Position numbers and translations under genes: made by a program
Shown: piece by piece, positions 1-8,389 of the stretch
Numbering within the stretch: position 1 is the stretch's first letter
Layout of the letters: each line of letters starts with the position of its first letter
DNA from: Prolixibacteraceae bacterium
GTDB taxonomy: Bacteria; Bacteroidota; Bacteroidia; Bacteroidales; Prolixibacteraceae
Reading direction: 5' to 3'
Length of the DNA: 8,389 nt
NCBI GenBank assembly: GCA_018399395.1
Contig: JAGYOI010000040.1
Location: 1 to 8,389 of the forward strand
Notes under the pieces: model-generated
Database searches by the model: none
What the model saw: the letters and a program-made list of their open reading frames with translations, nothing else
What the model was told of the DNA's origin: nothing

Positions 1-328
1 CCTGTGGAATGTTCCCTCCCGAGAATCCGCCCATAGGTGGCATTTGTGGTCCTTTCCCTTTAGGGAGGCTTATCTTGCCATTCTGGGCTTCAAACTTGTT
101 TACATTGTCTTGCAATGCCAATAAAAGCCTTTTGGCATGCTCTGGAGTTAAAATAATTCTGGATTTTACCCCAGCTTTAGGTACCCCGGGCATAACTCTC
201 ACAAAATCAACAATAAATTCAGAAGTTGAATGCGTTATGACAGCCAGATTTGAATAAATTCCCTGGGCTACTTCATCATTCAATTCAATGTTTAATTGAT
301 TCTGATTTTTCTTCTTTTCGTCTTCCAT
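1..328 (-). CDS. DUF3467 family small protein, partial (3' end beyond window)
   Basis: A small protein of unknown function; I recognise it as DUF3467-like from memory of the family, not from a search. The frame from the ATG at 326-328 stays open for 109 residues to the left edge with no stop. Visible parts are a charged Lys/Asn/Gln-rich start (residues 1-12), a compact middle (about 13-82) with the stretches GIYSNLAVITHS and RIILTPEHAKRLLLAL, and a Gly/Pro/Met-rich, probably disordered tail (about 90-109). Family members are usually around 100 residues, so few residues are likely missing. I see no signal peptide or membrane segment, so it is probably cytoplasmic. It starts 17 bases after the rpoC stop on the same strand, with no terminator between, so co-transcription with rpoBC is likely. 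No Shine-Dalgarno precedes the start, as is usual in Bacteroidota. The start is supported by the reading-frame limits and family-like N-terminus. A role linked to transcription is only a guess from position. Confidence 0.85.
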   Translation of the reverse strand, partial: MEDEKKKNQNQLNIELNDEVAQGIYSNLAVITHSTSEFIVDFVRVMPGVPKAGVKSRIILTPEHAKRLLLALQDNVNKFEAQNGKISLPKGKGPQMPPMGGFSGGNIPQ

Positions 329-345
329 AATATGGATATATTTAT
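329..345 (-). other. 17-base rpoC to DUF3467 spacer without Shine-Dalgarno
   Basis: The gap between the rpoC stop (TAA at 346-348) and the next ATG is 17 bases, almost all A and T on the coding strand. It has no purine-rich ribosome-binding motif and no room for a terminator or a full promoter. This supports read-through from rpoC. An A/T-rich leader without a Shine-Dalgarno is typical of Bacteroidota translation starts. Confidence 0.7.
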
Positions 346-3300
346 TTAATCGTCATCACCTTCTTCATAGTCATCCTCAAGATCACTCTGCTCTACCAAC
401 CTGTCGTATTCTTCTTTCGAACCCACAACCAGGTTTTTGTATTCTTTGAGTCCGGTACCTGCAGGGATGAGGTGACCACAAATTACGTTTTCTTTCAAAC
501 CGTTCAGCTCGTCAACTTTACCGTTTATTGCTGCTTCGTTAAGTACTTTTGTTGTTTCCTGGAACGATGCGGCAGACATCCAGCTCTTCGTTTGAAGTGC
601 TGCACGGGTAATACCTTGCAATATCTGACTGGAAGTTGCAGGAATTGCTTCACGGGCTTCAACTATTTTTTTGTCTTTACGGCGTAATTGAGAATTCTCG
701 TCGCGTAATTTACGTGCAGTTATAATTTGTCCTTCTTTGAACAACTCACTATCGCCCCTGTTAATTACAATCTTCTTATTGTATATCCAGTCGTTTTCAC
801 GATTGAAGTCAATTTTATCTGCAAGTTGTTTTTCGAGGAACCGGGTATCACCTGGATCAACGATCTCAACTTTACGCATCATCTGGCGCACAATTACCTC
901 AAAGTGCTTATCATTAATTTTCACGCCCTGCATACGATAAACATCCTGAACTTCATCAACAATGTACTCTTGCACCGCTGTTGGTCCTTTAATATTCAGT
1001 ATATCGCCAGGTGTTGTTGCTCCATCAGACAATGAAGTACCGGCACGAATATAATCGTTCTCCTGCACCAAAATTTGACGTGACAACGGAACAAGATATT
1101 TTTTCACATCCCCGGTACGTGAAGTAACGATAATTTCGCGGTTACCCCGCTTAATTTTACCTAAAGAAACTTCACCGTCAATTTCAGAAACAACTGCTGG
1201 ATTAGAAGGATTACGTGCTTCAAACAACTCGGTAACCCTTGGAAGTCCACCCGTGATATCGCCTGCCTTACCAGATGCTCTTGGTATCTTGACAAGAACT
1301 TCGCCCTTTGAAACTTTCTGTCCGTCATCAACCGACATGTGGCCACCAACAGGCAAGTTATACGAGCGAATAACGTCACCTTTTTCATCAAGTACAATTA
1401 ATGAAGGGTTCTTGGCTTTATCGCGTGTTTCGGTAATTACTTTTTCTTTATATCCGGTTTGTTCGTCCGATTCTTCGCGATAGGTAACCCCATCAATCAT
1501 GTTCTCGAACTTAACTGTACCGTCATATTCGGTAATAATCACACCATTGTACGGATCCCATTCACAAAGAAGTTGATCTTTCTTAACCTCTTCTCCATTC
1601 TTAACAAACAGTGTTGCACCATAAGGCAAACTATTGGTTGAAACCACAATACCGGTATTCTTATCGATAATACGAAGTTCGGCCAAACGACTAACTACAA
1701 TGTCAACTTCTTTACCTTCTTCAGTTTTACGTGTCACCGATCGCAATTCTTCAATTTCAGCTACACCATCGTACCGAGATACAATAGTTGACTGAGAAGA
1801 AATGTTACCTGCAATACCACCCACGTGGAAGGTACGCAATGTAAGCTGTGTTCCGGGCTCACCAATCGATTGTGCTGCAATAACACCAACCGCTTCGCCC
1901 CGTTGTACCGAACGCCCTGTTGCAAGGTTACGTCCATAGCATTTTGAACAAACACCATGTTCCGACTCGCAGGTCAATACTGAACGGATTTCAACACGTT
2001 CGATAGGTGATTCGTCAATTTGCTTAGCTACTTCTTCGGTAACTACTTCTCCCGATCGAATAATCAGGTCACCTGTTAATGGGTGATAAATATCGTGAAC
2101 CGTTGTGCGACCCAAAATACGTTCAGACAGGGTGGCTACAATTTCTTCATTTTTCTTGATAGCCGTTGCTATCAGTCCACGTAATGTTCCACAATCGTGT
2201 TCCTGAATAATTACATCCTGTGCCACATCAACCAAACGACGTGTAAGATAACCGGCGTCGGCTGTTTTCAGTGCCGTATCGGCCAAACCTTTACGGGCAC
2301 CGTGAGTTGAAATAAAGTACTCAAGTACCGATAACCCTTCTTTAAAGTTAGAAAGAATCGGGTTTTCGATAATTTGTGCTGATGTAGAACCAGACTTTTG
2401 TGGTTTAGCCATCAATCCACGCATACCGCAAAGCTGACGAATCTGTTCTTTCGAACCACGGGCACCTGAATCAAGCATCATAAATACCGGGTTGAAACCT
2501 TGCTTATCAGTACTCAGTGTTTTCATCACAACCTGAGTAAGCTTGGCATTAACGTGTGTCCATGTATCAATTACCTGATTGTAACGTTCGTTGTTGGTAA
2601 TAAATCCCATGTTATAGTTCATCATTACCTCGTCAACTTCAGAATACCCTTCTTCAACCATTTCGGTTTTATCTTCAGGAATAATTACATCACCAAGATT
2701 AAATGACAATCCACCACGATAAGCCATCTTATAACCCATATCCTTAATATTATCAAGGAACTCAGCGGTTATTGCATTATTTGTTCTTTTTAACACAAAT
2801 GCAATAATGTCGCGCAAAGCTTTTTTGGTTAGCAACTGGTTAATAAAACCAGCTTCAACCGGCACATTCTGGTTAAAAATAATACGTCCCACAGTGGTCT
2901 CGATCATGTGGTATATCGGGTCGCCATTATCATCAATATCGTTTACCTTACACTTAACAATAGCATGCAATTCAACTTTTCGTTCGTTGTATGCAATGAT
3001 CGCTTCTTCGGCTGAATAAAATCTCAATCCTTCTCCCCTGGCACCTTCGCGATGTTTGGTCATATAATATAAACCAAGCACCATGTCCTGAGATGGTACT
3101 GTTATAGGAGCACCATTTGAAGGGTTCAGAAGGTTATGTGAAGAGAGCATTAAAAGCTGAGCCTCAAGTATTGCAGCATTACCAAGTGGTAAGTGCACGG
3201 CCATTTGGTCACCATCGAAGTCGGCGTTAAAACCGGTACATGCCAATGGGTGTAACTGAATAGCCTTGCCCTCGATCAGTTTGGGCTGGAAAGACTGTAT

Positions 3301-4635
3301 TGACAAACGGTGCAGGGTTGGTGCACGGTTCAGCAATACCGGGTGTCCTTTCATTACATTTTCAAGAATATCCCAAACGACAGGATCTTTGCGATCTACA
3401 ATTTTCTTTGCTGATTTTACTGTTTTTACAATTCCACGTTCAATAAGCTTACGAATAATAAAAGGCTTATATAGTTCGGCTGCCATATCTTTAGGGATAC
3501 CGCACTCGTGCAATTTCAATTCAGGGCCTACTACAATAACCGAACGTGCAGAATAGTCGACACGCTTACCAAGTAAATTCTGGCGAAAACGCCCCTGCTT
3601 ACCTTTTAAACTGTCGGACAATGACTTAAGCGCCCTGTTGTTTTCAGTTTTTACAGCATTTGATTTACGGGAATTATCGAAAAGTGAATCGACAGATTCC
3701 TGAAGCATCCTCTTTTCATTACGCAGGATTACATCAGGTGCCTTAATTTCGATTAACCGTTTCAAACGGTTGTTTCTAATAATTACCCTTCTATACAAAT
3801 CATTCAGGTCGGAAGTTGCAAAACGGCCACCATCAAGCGGCACCAAAGGCCTTAGATCAGGAGGAATAACCGGAACAACTTTCACAATCATCCATTCGGG
3901 GCGGTTAATCTTAGTGCTTGCCCTGAATGCTTCAACAACCTGAAGCCTTTTTAATGCTTCATTTTTACGTTGTTGTGATGTTTCAGTATTTGCTTTATGC
4001 CTTAAAGTGAAGGATAATTCATCAAGATCAATATTTTCCAATAGCCTATAAAGTGCTTCTGCACCCATTCCGGCAATAAATTTATTCGGGTCATCATCTT
4101 CCAAAAGTTGATTATCTTTTGGAAGGGTATCCAAGATGTCCAGATACTCTTCTTCCGTAAGGAAATCGAGGTATTTGACGCCATCTTGGGCTTTCACACC
4201 TGCATTTATAACAACATATCGTTCGTAATAAATTATAGTGTCGAGCTTTTTTGTAGGCAGACCCAGCAGGTACCCGATTTTATTGGGTAATGATTTGAAG
4301 TACCATATATGAGCAACCGGCACAACTAACGAGATGTGCCCCATGCGCTCACGACGTACTTTTTTCTCTGTTACTTCAACACCACAACGGTCACAAACGA
4401 TGCCGCGATAACGTATCCGTTTATATTTACCACAGTGGCATTCGTAATCTTTAACCGGACCAAAAATCCGCTCACAGAACAAACCATCACGTTCGGGTTT
4501 GTAGGTTCTGTAGTTAATTGTTTCAGGCTTTAGTACCTCACCATGAGAACGTTCAAGTATCTCTTCCGGTGATGCCAAGCTGACAGAGATTTTGTTAAAG
4601 CTACTCTTTACTTTATTGTCTCTTCTAAAAGCCAT
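346..4635 (-). CDS. rpoC: DNA-directed RNA polymerase subunit beta-prime
   Basis: Largest subunit of RNA polymerase; with RpoB it forms the catalytic cleft that makes RNA from NTPs on a DNA template. The 1429-residue product is complete and close to the usual Bacteroidota length (E. coli has 1407). In order: N-terminal zinc site with Cys66, Cys68, Cys81 and Cys84; rudder and lid region around 250-370 ([19 protein letters not shown]); catalytic loop NADFDGD at 470-476, with Mg-binding Asp472, Asp474 and Asp476; second zinc site with Cys815, Cys889, Cys896 and Cys899; bridge helix about 767-806; trigger-loop halves around 922-945 and 1126-1150, separated by an SI3-like insert; C-terminal region with [14 protein letters not shown] at 1231-1244; and an acidic tail from about 1418. 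The start MAFRRDNK matches the normal Bacteroidota N-terminus. It lies 66 bases after rpoB and 17 bases before the DUF3467 gene on the same strand. No frameshift or missing catalytic residue is seen. Identity is certain. Confidence 0.99.
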   Translation of the reverse strand: MAFRRDNKVKSSFNKISVSLASPEEILERSHGEVLKPETINYRTYKPERDGLFCERIFGPVKDYECHCGKYKRIRYRGIVCDRCGVEVTEKKVRRERMGHISLVVPVAHIWYFKSLPNKIGYLLGLPTKKLDTIIYYERYVVINAGVKAQDGVKYLDFLTEEEYLDILDTLPKDNQLLEDDDPNKFIAGMGAEALYRLLENIDLDELSFTLRHKANTETSQQRKNEALKRLQVVEAFRASTKINRPEWMIVKVVPVIPPDLRPLVPLDGGRFATSDLNDLYRRVIIRNNRLKRLIEIKAPDVILRNEKRMLQESVDSLFDNSRKSNAVKTENNRALKSLSDSLKGKQGRFRQNLLGKRVDYSARSVIVVGPELKLHECGIPKDMAAELYKPFIIRKLIERGIVKTVKSAKKIVDRKDPVVWDILENVMKGHPVLLNRAPTLHRLSIQSFQPKLIEGKAIQLHPLACTGFNADFDGDQMAVHLPLGNAAILEAQLLMLSSHNLLNPSNGAPITVPSQDMVLGLYYMTKHREGARGEGLRFYSAEEAIIAYNERKVELHAIVKCKVNDIDDNGDPIYHMIETTVGRIIFNQNVPVEAGFINQLLTKKALRDIIAFVLKRTNNAITAEFLDNIKDMGYKMAYRGGLSFNLGDVIIPEDKTEMVEEGYSEVDEVMMNYNMGFITNNERYNQVIDTWTHVNAKLTQVVMKTLSTDKQGFNPVFMMLDSGARGSKEQIRQLCGMRGLMAKPQKSGSTSAQIIENPILSNFKEGLSVLEYFISTHGARKGLADTALKTADAGYLTRRLVDVAQDVIIQEHDCGTLRGLIATAIKKNEEIVATLSERILGRTTVHDIYHPLTGDLIIRSGEVVTEEVAKQIDESPIERVEIRSVLTCESEHGVCSKCYGRNLATGRSVQRGEAVGVIAAQSIGEPGTQLTLRTFHVGGIAGNISSQSTIVSRYDGVAEIEELRSVTRKTEEGKEVDIVVSRLAELRIIDKNTGIVVSTNSLPYGATLFVKNGEEVKKDQLLCEWDPYNGVIITEYDGTVKFENMIDGVTYREESDEQTGYKEKVITETRDKAKNPSLIVLDEKGDVIRSYNLPVGGHMSVDDGQKVSKGEVLVKIPRASGKAGDITGGLPRVTELFEARNPSNPAVVSEIDGEVSLGKIKRGNREIIVTSRTGDVKKYLVPLSRQILVQENDYIRAGTSLSDGATTPGDILNIKGPTAVQEYIVDEVQDVYRMQGVKINDKHFEVIVRQMMRKVEIVDPGDTRFLEKQLADKIDFNRENDWIYNKKIVINRGDSELFKEGQIITARKLRDENSQLRRKDKKIVEAREAIPATSSQILQGITRAALQTKSWMSAASFQETTKVLNEAAINGKVDELNGLKENVICGHLIPAGTGLKEYKNLVVGSKEEYDRLVEQSDLEDDYEEGDDD
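1261..1800 (-). other. rpoC: SI3-like insert inside the RpoC trigger loop
   Basis: The trigger loop is split: [19 protein letters not shown] ends at residue 940 and the downstream half resumes with [16 protein letters not shown] at 1126. About 180 residues (roughly 946-1125) lie between. E. coli has the SI3 insert (sandwich-barrel hybrid motifs, about 943-1130) at the same place, and the two share short stretches such as the WDP and DMIDG motifs. Insert boundaries are approximate. Confidence 0.8.
3208..3228 (-). other. rpoC: rpoC catalytic Mg-binding loop (NADFDGD)
   Basis: These seven codons encode residues 470-476 of RpoC. The three aspartates (472, 474, 476) correspond to E. coli Asp460, Asp462 and Asp464, which hold the catalytic magnesium. 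All are present, so the enzyme is expected to be active. Confidence 0.97.
4384..4440 (-). other. rpoC: RpoC N-terminal zinc-binding site
   Basis: These codons span the four zinc ligands Cys66, Cys68, Cys81 and Cys84 in a CxC...CxxC arrangement. This is the clamp zinc-binding domain that contacts upstream DNA. All four ligands are intact. The second site is formed by Cys815 (codon at 2191-2193) together with Cys889, Cys896 and Cys899 (codons within 1939-1971). Confidence 0.95.
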
Positions 4636-4701
4636 TTATTATAGTATTATCGTTTACAAATAAAAAAACTAAATGTCCGGTATAATCCGGTATATATGAA
4701 A
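4636..4701 (-). other. rpoB-rpoC intergenic spacer
   Basis: This 66-base spacer lies between the rpoB stop (TAA at 4702-4704) and the rpoC ATG. It is A/T-rich except for two CCGG blocks. On the coding strand the bases just before rpoC contain no Shine-Dalgarno motif. I could not fit a Bacteroidota promoter (TTTG with TAnnTTTG at the proper spacing), so read-through from rpoB is the simplest reading. Confidence 0.7.
4676..4694. repeat. 9-base direct tandem repeat in the rpoB-rpoC spacer
   Basis: The 9-mer TCCGGTATA occurs at 4676-4684 and again at 4686-4694, one base apart, giving a 10-base period. Because CCGG is self-complementary, the two CCGG blocks can also pair in RNA as a 4-bp stem with a 6-base loop. 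In transcript order a run of seven U follows about 8 bases after this stem, too far for a normal intrinsic terminator. It may be a small hairpin, a slippage duplication or chance. Confidence 0.75.
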
Positions 4702-7700
4702 TTAATCCATATTAACACTCAACCCAAGCCCGCGCAATTCATGCAATAATACATTGAGCGACTCGGGGATTCCGGGTTGCGGCATAGGGTCTCCTTTGAC
4801 AATTGCTTCGTACGCTTTGGCACGACCAATAACATCATCTGATTTCACGGTCAATATTTCCTGTAAGATATGAGAGGCTCCAAATGCTTCAAGAGCCCAT
4901 ACTTCCATCTCACCAAAACGCTGACCTCCAAACTGAGCTTTACCACCTAGTGGCTGCTGCGTAATTAACGAATAAGGACCGATTGAACGAGCATGCATTT
5001 TATCTTCAATCATGTGTCCCAATTTCAACATGTAAATAATACCAACTGTTGCGGGCTGATCGAAGGGCTCACCTGTTTCACCGTCGAATAAAGTTGTTTT
5101 ACCATAACGTGGCACATCAGCTTTATCGGTATATTCATTAATTTGATCAAGTGTAGCTCCATCGAAAATTGGAGTTGCAAAAGTTAACCCAAGTTCTTTT
5201 CCTGCCCATCCCAGAACCGTTTCATATATCTGTCCGAGGTTCATACGCGATGGCACACCCAATGGGTTCAAAACAATATCTACAGGTGTACCGTCGTCAA
5301 GGAATGGCATATCTTCATCGCGCACAATGCGAGATACAATACCCTTGTTACCGTGGCGGCCTGCCATTTTATCACCAATTTGCAGTTTACGCTTCTTGGC
5401 AATATAAATTTTAGCAAGCTGTATAATGCCGGTTGGGAGTTCATCACCAATCGTTACATTATAACGCTCACGACGTGCAACAGCTTCGTATTCTTTATAT
5501 TTGAGTACGTAGTTATTCACCAGGTCATGAATCATTCCATTTTTCTCATTGTCGGTAGTCCATTTATTTGGGTTAACCGAAATGAAATCAATTTCCTGTA
5601 ATTGCTTCAGTGTAAACTTTACGCCTTTGCTGATAAGTTCAGCTCCATAATAATCGCGAACACCTTGCGATGTTTTTCCATTAACAAGCTGGAATATCCG
5701 CTCTTCAAGATCAGAGCGCAAAGCCGACAATTGCCGTTCAAGTTTTTCGTCAATTTGCTCGAGTTGCGGTTTTGCCGTACTCCGAACTTTCTTGTCCTTA
5801 ATTACACGTGAAAATAATTTCTTATTAACTACAACACCATTCAACGATGGAGAAGCTTTTAAAGAAGCATCTTTAACGTCGCCTGCTTTATCTCCAAAAA
5901 TTGCGCGTAACAATTTTTCTTCAGGTGACGGGTCTGACTCTCCTTTAGGCGTAATTTTACCAATAAGGATATCACCGGGCTTAACATTTGCCCCAATACG
6001 GATTAACCCGTTTTCATCGAGGTTACGAGTAGCCTCTTCACTAACATTCGGTATATCTGAAGTAAATTCTTCCATACCGCGTTTTGTCTCGCGAACTTCC
6101 AGTGAGTGCTCGTCAATGTGTACCGAAGTAAAAACATCTTCACGTGCTATGCGTTCAGAAACAACAATTGCATCCTCGTAGTTATATCCCTGCCAGGGCA
6201 TAAACGCTACTTTAAGGTTACGCCCTAAAGCAAGTTCGCCCCCCTGGGTTGCATAACCTTCTGTAAGAATTTGCTTCGCTTCTACACGCTGGCCTTTCTT
6301 TACAATTGGATGCAAGGTAACACTTGTACCCTGGTTGGTTTTTTGGTATTTTGGTAATTTATATGATTTTAATTCCGATTCAAAACTTACAAACTGTTCT
6401 TTGTCAGTTTTATCGTAACGAATAACGATTTCACCTGCATCAACATACTCGACAACACCGTCTCCTTCGGCACGTATATGAACACGGGAGTCGGTAACTA
6501 CCCGTTCTTCCAAACCAGTACCAACAATTGGTGCTTCGGGTTTAACAATCGGAACTGCCTGACGCATCATGTTCGACCCCATCAATGCCCTGTTGGCATC
6601 ATCATGTTCGAGGAAGGTTATAAGCGATGCAGCGATTGATGCAATTTGGTTAGGCCCAACGTCCATTAAGCTTACCTCTGAAGGTTCAACTACAGGGTAA
6701 TCTCCCTCAAGGCGCGACTTTACCTTATCATTTACAAATATTCCATTATCATCAATAGGGGCATTTGCCTGTGCTATTACTTCACCTTCTTCTTCTTCGG
6801 CGGTGAGATAAATTACACCTTCGTCCGACAAATCTACTTTACCTTCCTTAACTTTTCGGTAAGGGGTAGAAATAAAACCTAAGTCGGTTACTTTTGCAAA
6901 TACGCACAACGATGAAATAAGACCAATGTTTGGTCCCTCTGGTGTTTCAATCGGACACAAACGACCGTAGTGGGTAAAGTGCACGTCACGAACCTCGAAA
7001 CCGGCACGTTCACGCGACAATCCACCAGGACCCAGGGCTGACATACGGCGTTTGTGTGTCATCTCGGCCAATGGGTTGGTTTGATCCATGAACTGCGATA
7101 AAGCATTTGTCCCGAAGAACGAGTTGATAACCGATGATATGGTTTTTGAGTTTATAAGGTCGATTGGCGTGAAAACTTCGTTATCGCGAACATTCATTCG
7201 CTCACGAATAGTTCTGGCCATACGGGCCAACCCGATACCAAACTGGTTATACATTTGTTCACCAACTGTTCTTACACGACGATTCGACAAGTGGTCGATA
7301 TCATCAACATCGGTTTTAGAGTTGACCAGTTTAATCAGGTACTTAATGATGGCAATCATGTCATCGTTAGTGAGCACACGATTGTCGACATCAACATCGA
7401 GATCAAGCTTTTTATTTATTCTGTAGCGACCAACATTACCGAGGTCGTACCTTTTTTCCGAGAAGAATAGATTATCAATTACTTCGCGGGCAGTAGCCTC
7501 ATCTGGTGGTTCACTGTTTCTTAATTGTCTGTATATATGTAAAACTGCTTCCTTTTCAGAATTACAAGGATCTTTCTGAAGCGTGTTGTAAATGATCGCG
7601 TAATCCTGCAAGTTTGCATCCTCCCTGTGCAGAAGGATTGTCTTGGCACCAGAATCAACAATCATTTCAATATGATCAGATTCAAGAACGGTTTCGCGAT

Positions 7701-8389
7701 CAATAACGACCTCATTACGTTCTATCGACACCACTTCACCTGTATCTTCATCCACAAAGTCTTCGACCCATGATTTCAGTACACGTGCTGCAAGTTTACG
7801 ACCAACAACCTTTTTCAACGCAGTTTTCGAAACTTTGATTTCATCAGCAAGGTTAAATATTTCGAGGATATCTTTATCGCCTTCGTAACCAATTGCTCTT
7901 AACAATGTAGTTACGGGTAATTTTTTCTTACGGTCGATGTATGCATACATGACATTGTTTATGTCAGTTGCAAACTCGATCCATGAGCCTTTAAAAGGAA
8001 TAATCCTTGCTGAATATAACTTAGTACCGTTGGCATGAACACTTTGCCCGAAGAAAACCCCGGGAGAACGATGTAGCTGAGAAACAATAACCCTTTCGGC
8101 ACCGTTAATGACGAAAGTACCTCTTTCGGTCATATACGGGATTGTTCCCAGGTAAACATCCTGAACTACCGTATCAAAATCTTCGTGTTCAGGGTCGGTA
8201 CAATATAACTTCATTTTTGCCTTTAGTGGTACACTAAAGGTTAACCCTCTTTCAATGCATTCATCAATTGAATAACGAGGCGGATCGATATAATAATCGA
8301 TAAACTCGAGTACAAAATTGTTACGCGTATCTGTAATGGGGAAATTCTCATTAAATACTTGATACAGATGCTCATTTTTTCTAATTTCA
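4702..8389 (-). CDS. rpoB: DNA-directed RNA polymerase subunit beta, partial (5' end beyond window)
   Basis: Second-largest RNA polymerase subunit, which binds the nascent RNA and the rifamycin drugs. The frame is open to the right edge: 1228 residues are visible and about 40 N-terminal residues are expected outside, given a usual Bacteroidota length near 1270. The methionine at 8212-8214 is internal, because the 58 codons upstream still encode conserved RpoB sequence ([20 protein letters not shown] and [10 protein letters not shown]). In visible numbering: protrusion and lobe domains about 60-400; rifampicin region 426-457; [19 protein letters not shown] at about 477-495; an insert at the E. 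coli beta-i9 position about 838-988; the [12 protein letters not shown] loop at 1005-1016 with active-site Lys1007 and Lys1015 (E. coli Lys1065 and Lys1073); and the clamp/switch segment [18 protein letters not shown] near 1154-1171. It is followed 66 bases later by rpoC. No frameshift is seen. Identity is certain. Confidence 0.99.
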   Translation of the reverse strand, partial: EIRKNEHLYQVFNENFPITDTRNNFVLEFIDYYIDPPRYSIDECIERGLTFSVPLKAKMKLYCTDPEHEDFDTVVQDVYLGTIPYMTERGTFVINGAERVIVSQLHRSPGVFFGQSVHANGTKLYSARIIPFKGSWIEFATDINNVMYAYIDRKKKLPVTTLLRAIGYEGDKDILEIFNLADEIKVSKTALKKVVGRKLAARVLKSWVEDFVDEDTGEVVSIERNEVVIDRETVLESDHIEMIVDSGAKTILLHREDANLQDYAIIYNTLQKDPCNSEKEAVLHIYRQLRNSEPPDEATAREVIDNLFFSEKRYDLGNVGRYRINKKLDLDVDVDNRVLTNDDMIAIIKYLIKLVNSKTDVDDIDHLSNRRVRTVGEQMYNQFGIGLARMARTIRERMNVRDNEVFTPIDLINSKTISSVINSFFGTNALSQFMDQTNPLAEMTHKRRMSALGPGGLSRERAGFEVRDVHFTHYGRLCPIETPEGPNIGLISSLCVFAKVTDLGFISTPYRKVKEGKVDLSDEGVIYLTAEEEEGEVIAQANAPIDDNGIFVNDKVKSRLEGDYPVVEPSEVSLMDVGPNQIASIAASLITFLEHDDANRALMGSNMMRQAVPIVKPEAPIVGTGLEERVVTDSRVHIRAEGDGVVEYVDAGEIVIRYDKTDKEQFVSFESELKSYKLPKYQKTNQGTSVTLHPIVKKGQRVEAKQILTEGYATQGGELALGRNLKVAFMPWQGYNYEDAIVVSERIAREDVFTSVHIDEHSLEVRETKRGMEEFTSDIPNVSEEATRNLDENGLIRIGANVKPGDILIGKITPKGESDPSPEEKLLRAIFGDKAGDVKDASLKASPSLNGVVVNKKLFSRVIKDKKVRSTAKPQLEQIDEKLERQLSALRSDLEERIFQLVNGKTSQGVRDYYGAELISKGVKFTLKQLQEIDFISVNPNKWTTDNEKNGMIHDLVNNYVLKYKEYEAVARRERYNVTIGDELPTGIIQLAKIYIAKKRKLQIGDKMAGRHGNKGIVSRIVRDEDMPFLDDGTPVDIVLNPLGVPSRMNLGQIYETVLGWAGKELGLTFATPIFDGATLDQINEYTDKADVPRYGKTTLFDGETGEPFDQPATVGIIYMLKLGHMIEDKMHARSIGPYSLITQQPLGGKAQFGGQRFGEMEVWALEAFGASHILQEILTVKSDDVIGRAKAYEAIVKGDPMPQPGIPESLNVLLHELRGLGLSVNMD
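5425..5877 (-). other. rpoB: RpoB lineage insert at the beta-i9 (SI2) position
   Basis: Between [16 protein letters not shown] and the [17 protein letters not shown] segment lies a stretch of about 150 residues that includes a likely coiled coil (codons about 5677-5775, Leu/Ile-spaced charged helix). E. coli carries the beta-i9 insert at the same position. The sequence is well formed and in frame. Boundaries are approximate. Confidence 0.65.
7018..7113 (-). other. rpoB: rifampicin-resistance-determining region of rpoB
   Basis: These codons correspond to E. coli residues 507-538. The main resistance positions carry susceptible-type residues: Gln513, Asp516, His526, Arg529, Ser531 and Leu533 (E. 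coli numbering). Differences from E. coli, such as Thr508, Asn509, Ala510, Thr518, Ala522, Met524 and Met530, are to my knowledge not classic resistance changes. The polymerase is therefore predicted to be rifampicin-sensitive at the target level. Confidence 0.9.

Noticed and set aside
9..257. 82-codon plus-strand open frame at the left edge
   Set aside because: It overlaps the DUF3467-type gene on the opposite strand, which has recognisable family sequence and operon context; the plus-strand frame has neither.
727..1035. 102-codon plus-strand open frame antisense to rpoC
   Set aside because: Contained within the conserved C-terminal part of rpoC; no family resemblance and an overlapping alternative frame of similar quality.
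4636..4701. Intrinsic terminator or internal promoter between rpoB and rpoC
   Set aside because: The CCGG stem is only 4 bp and the U run starts about 8 bases after it, so it is not a normal terminator. No TTTG / TAnnTTTG pair at the proper spacing was found.
5792..6181. 129-codon open frame on the plus strand, antisense to rpoB
   Set aside because: It lies wholly inside a well-conserved rpoB segment and its product resembles no protein I know. It is the expected by-product of codon use in the real gene.
7088..7426. 112-codon plus-strand open frame antisense to rpoB
   Set aside because: Shadow of the conserved rifampicin-pocket and lobe coding sequence; low-complexity Ser/Ile/Leu composition and no independent coding evidence.
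1..8389. Mobile element, CRISPR array, tRNA, rRNA or defence system
   Set aside because: Practically the whole window is accounted for by three co-directional housekeeping genes, and the spacers (17 and 66 bases) are too short to hold such features.

Overview
The window is a housekeeping locus: the RNA polymerase core-subunit operon of a Bacteroidota bacterium, read entirely from the minus strand. In transcription order (right to left) it holds rpoB (beta subunit, start codon cut off by the right edge), rpoC (beta-prime subunit, complete, 1429 residues) and a small DUF3467-type protein (last few residues cut off by the left edge). Coding density is close to total. The only non-coding stretches are a 66-base rpoB-rpoC spacer and a 17-base spacer before the small gene.

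The Bacteroidota assignment rests on three things: the residue-level character of RpoB and RpoC, the gene order rpoB-rpoC-DUF3467 that is common in that phylum, and start codons preceded by A/T-rich sequence without a Shine-Dalgarno motif. A Bacteroidales/Marinilabiliales-type relative is my best guess below phylum level, but that is inference from general resemblance only.

Right region (4702-8389): RpoB, 1228 residues visible, with about 40 N-terminal residues expected beyond the edge. The rifampicin pocket is wild type at the main resistance positions, and the active-site lysines and C-terminal clamp segment are intact. Middle (4636-4701): a short spacer with a 9-base direct tandem repeat that can form a small hairpin. 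Left-centre (346-4635): RpoC with both zinc sites, the catalytic NADFDGD loop, the bridge helix, and a trigger loop interrupted by an SI3-like insert of about 180 residues. Far left (1-328): the DUF3467-type protein.

RpoB and RpoC together form the catalytic cleft of RNA polymerase. The small third gene is close enough to be co-transcribed with them; its function is not known to me. I found no mobile element, CRISPR array, tRNA, rRNA or defence system, and no evidence of a new biological system. The findings below are modest points about this conserved operon.
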